A stretch of DNA of 6,236 nt from Planctomycetota bacterium (lineage in GTDB: Bacteria > Planctomycetota > Phycisphaerae > SM23-33 > FEN-1343): positions 1 to 6,236 of the forward strand of contig JABMQG010000259.1 in the NCBI GenBank assembly GCA_013203365.1, given 5' to 3'. The notes beneath the pieces are model-generated. The model was not told the origin of the DNA and did no database searches. It saw only the letters and a program-made list of their open reading frames with translations. The translations under genes were made by a program, and so were the position numbers. Shown one piece after another: positions 6,190-6,236 of the stretch (the stretch's first letter is position 1; each line of letters starts with the position of its first letter).

Positions 6190-6236
6190 GGGAAGTTTAT
6201 CCTCTTATCGCCCCGACGGGGCGAAGGACTGTAGCC
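6190..6236 (+). repeat. Tandem repeat unit 3, cut by the window edge
   Basis: The first 47 nt are identical to the start of unit 2, including the hairpin at 6208-6224, and end in GTAGCC at the window edge. The array therefore continues beyond the window. Confidence 0.88.

Noticed and set aside
5979..6236. CRISPR array
   Set aside because: The repeat period is 93 nt with the whole unit repeated; there are no unique spacers and no cas genes.
6100..6236. Open frame through repeat units 2 and 3 (93 nt is 31 codons)
   Set aside because: The 25-nt insert in unit 1 breaks the frame, there is no start signal, and the sequence is explained by hairpin structure.

Overview
The window (about 6.2 kb, GC-rich, ordinary bacterial codon use) looks like chromosomal DNA of a free-living bacterium. 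The style of the genes fits Planctomycetota (Phycisphaerae-like): an HD-GYP protein with HHQ..DGxGFP in place of HHE..DGxGYP and enlarged loops, and short GC-rich hairpin repeats downstream of it. That placement is impression and inference only; there is no rRNA or other marker to prove it.

Layout. (1) Positions 1-1778, minus strand: the N-terminal 592 residues of carB, the large subunit of carbamoyl-phosphate synthase, cut by the left window edge. (2) 1779-2057: a 279-bp divergent intergenic region with a good promoter for each side, two perfect short palindromes between them, and a possibly folded carB leader. (3) 2058-4283, plus strand: a complete UvrD/PcrA-type helicase starting at TTG, with all SF1A motifs and the C-terminal Tudor-like domain. 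(4) 4284-4771: a 488-bp gap holding the most unusual signal in the window. On the minus strand an extended -10 promoter is followed at once by a two-stem rod about 65 nt long and then seven U residues, which together look like an undescribed small RNA of about 70 nt with C-rich, anti-Shine-Dalgarno-like single-stranded segments. Next to it lie an AT-rich stretch and what may be the remains of a small secreted-protein gene. (5) 4772-5959, plus strand: a complete 395-residue HD-GYP protein, a likely cyclic-di-GMP phosphodiesterase. (6) 5979-6236: a tandem array of a 93-nt repeat, two full units and a third cut by the window edge, each with a GC-rich hairpin and a second larger inverted repeat; one unit has an extra, diverged copy of the hairpin.

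The three proteins serve separate processes (pyrimidine/arginine precursor synthesis, DNA repair and replication, second-messenger turnover) and do not form an operon: carB and pcrA are divergent, and the HD-GYP gene is separated by almost 500 bp. No mobile element, CRISPR array, tRNA or rRNA was recognised.
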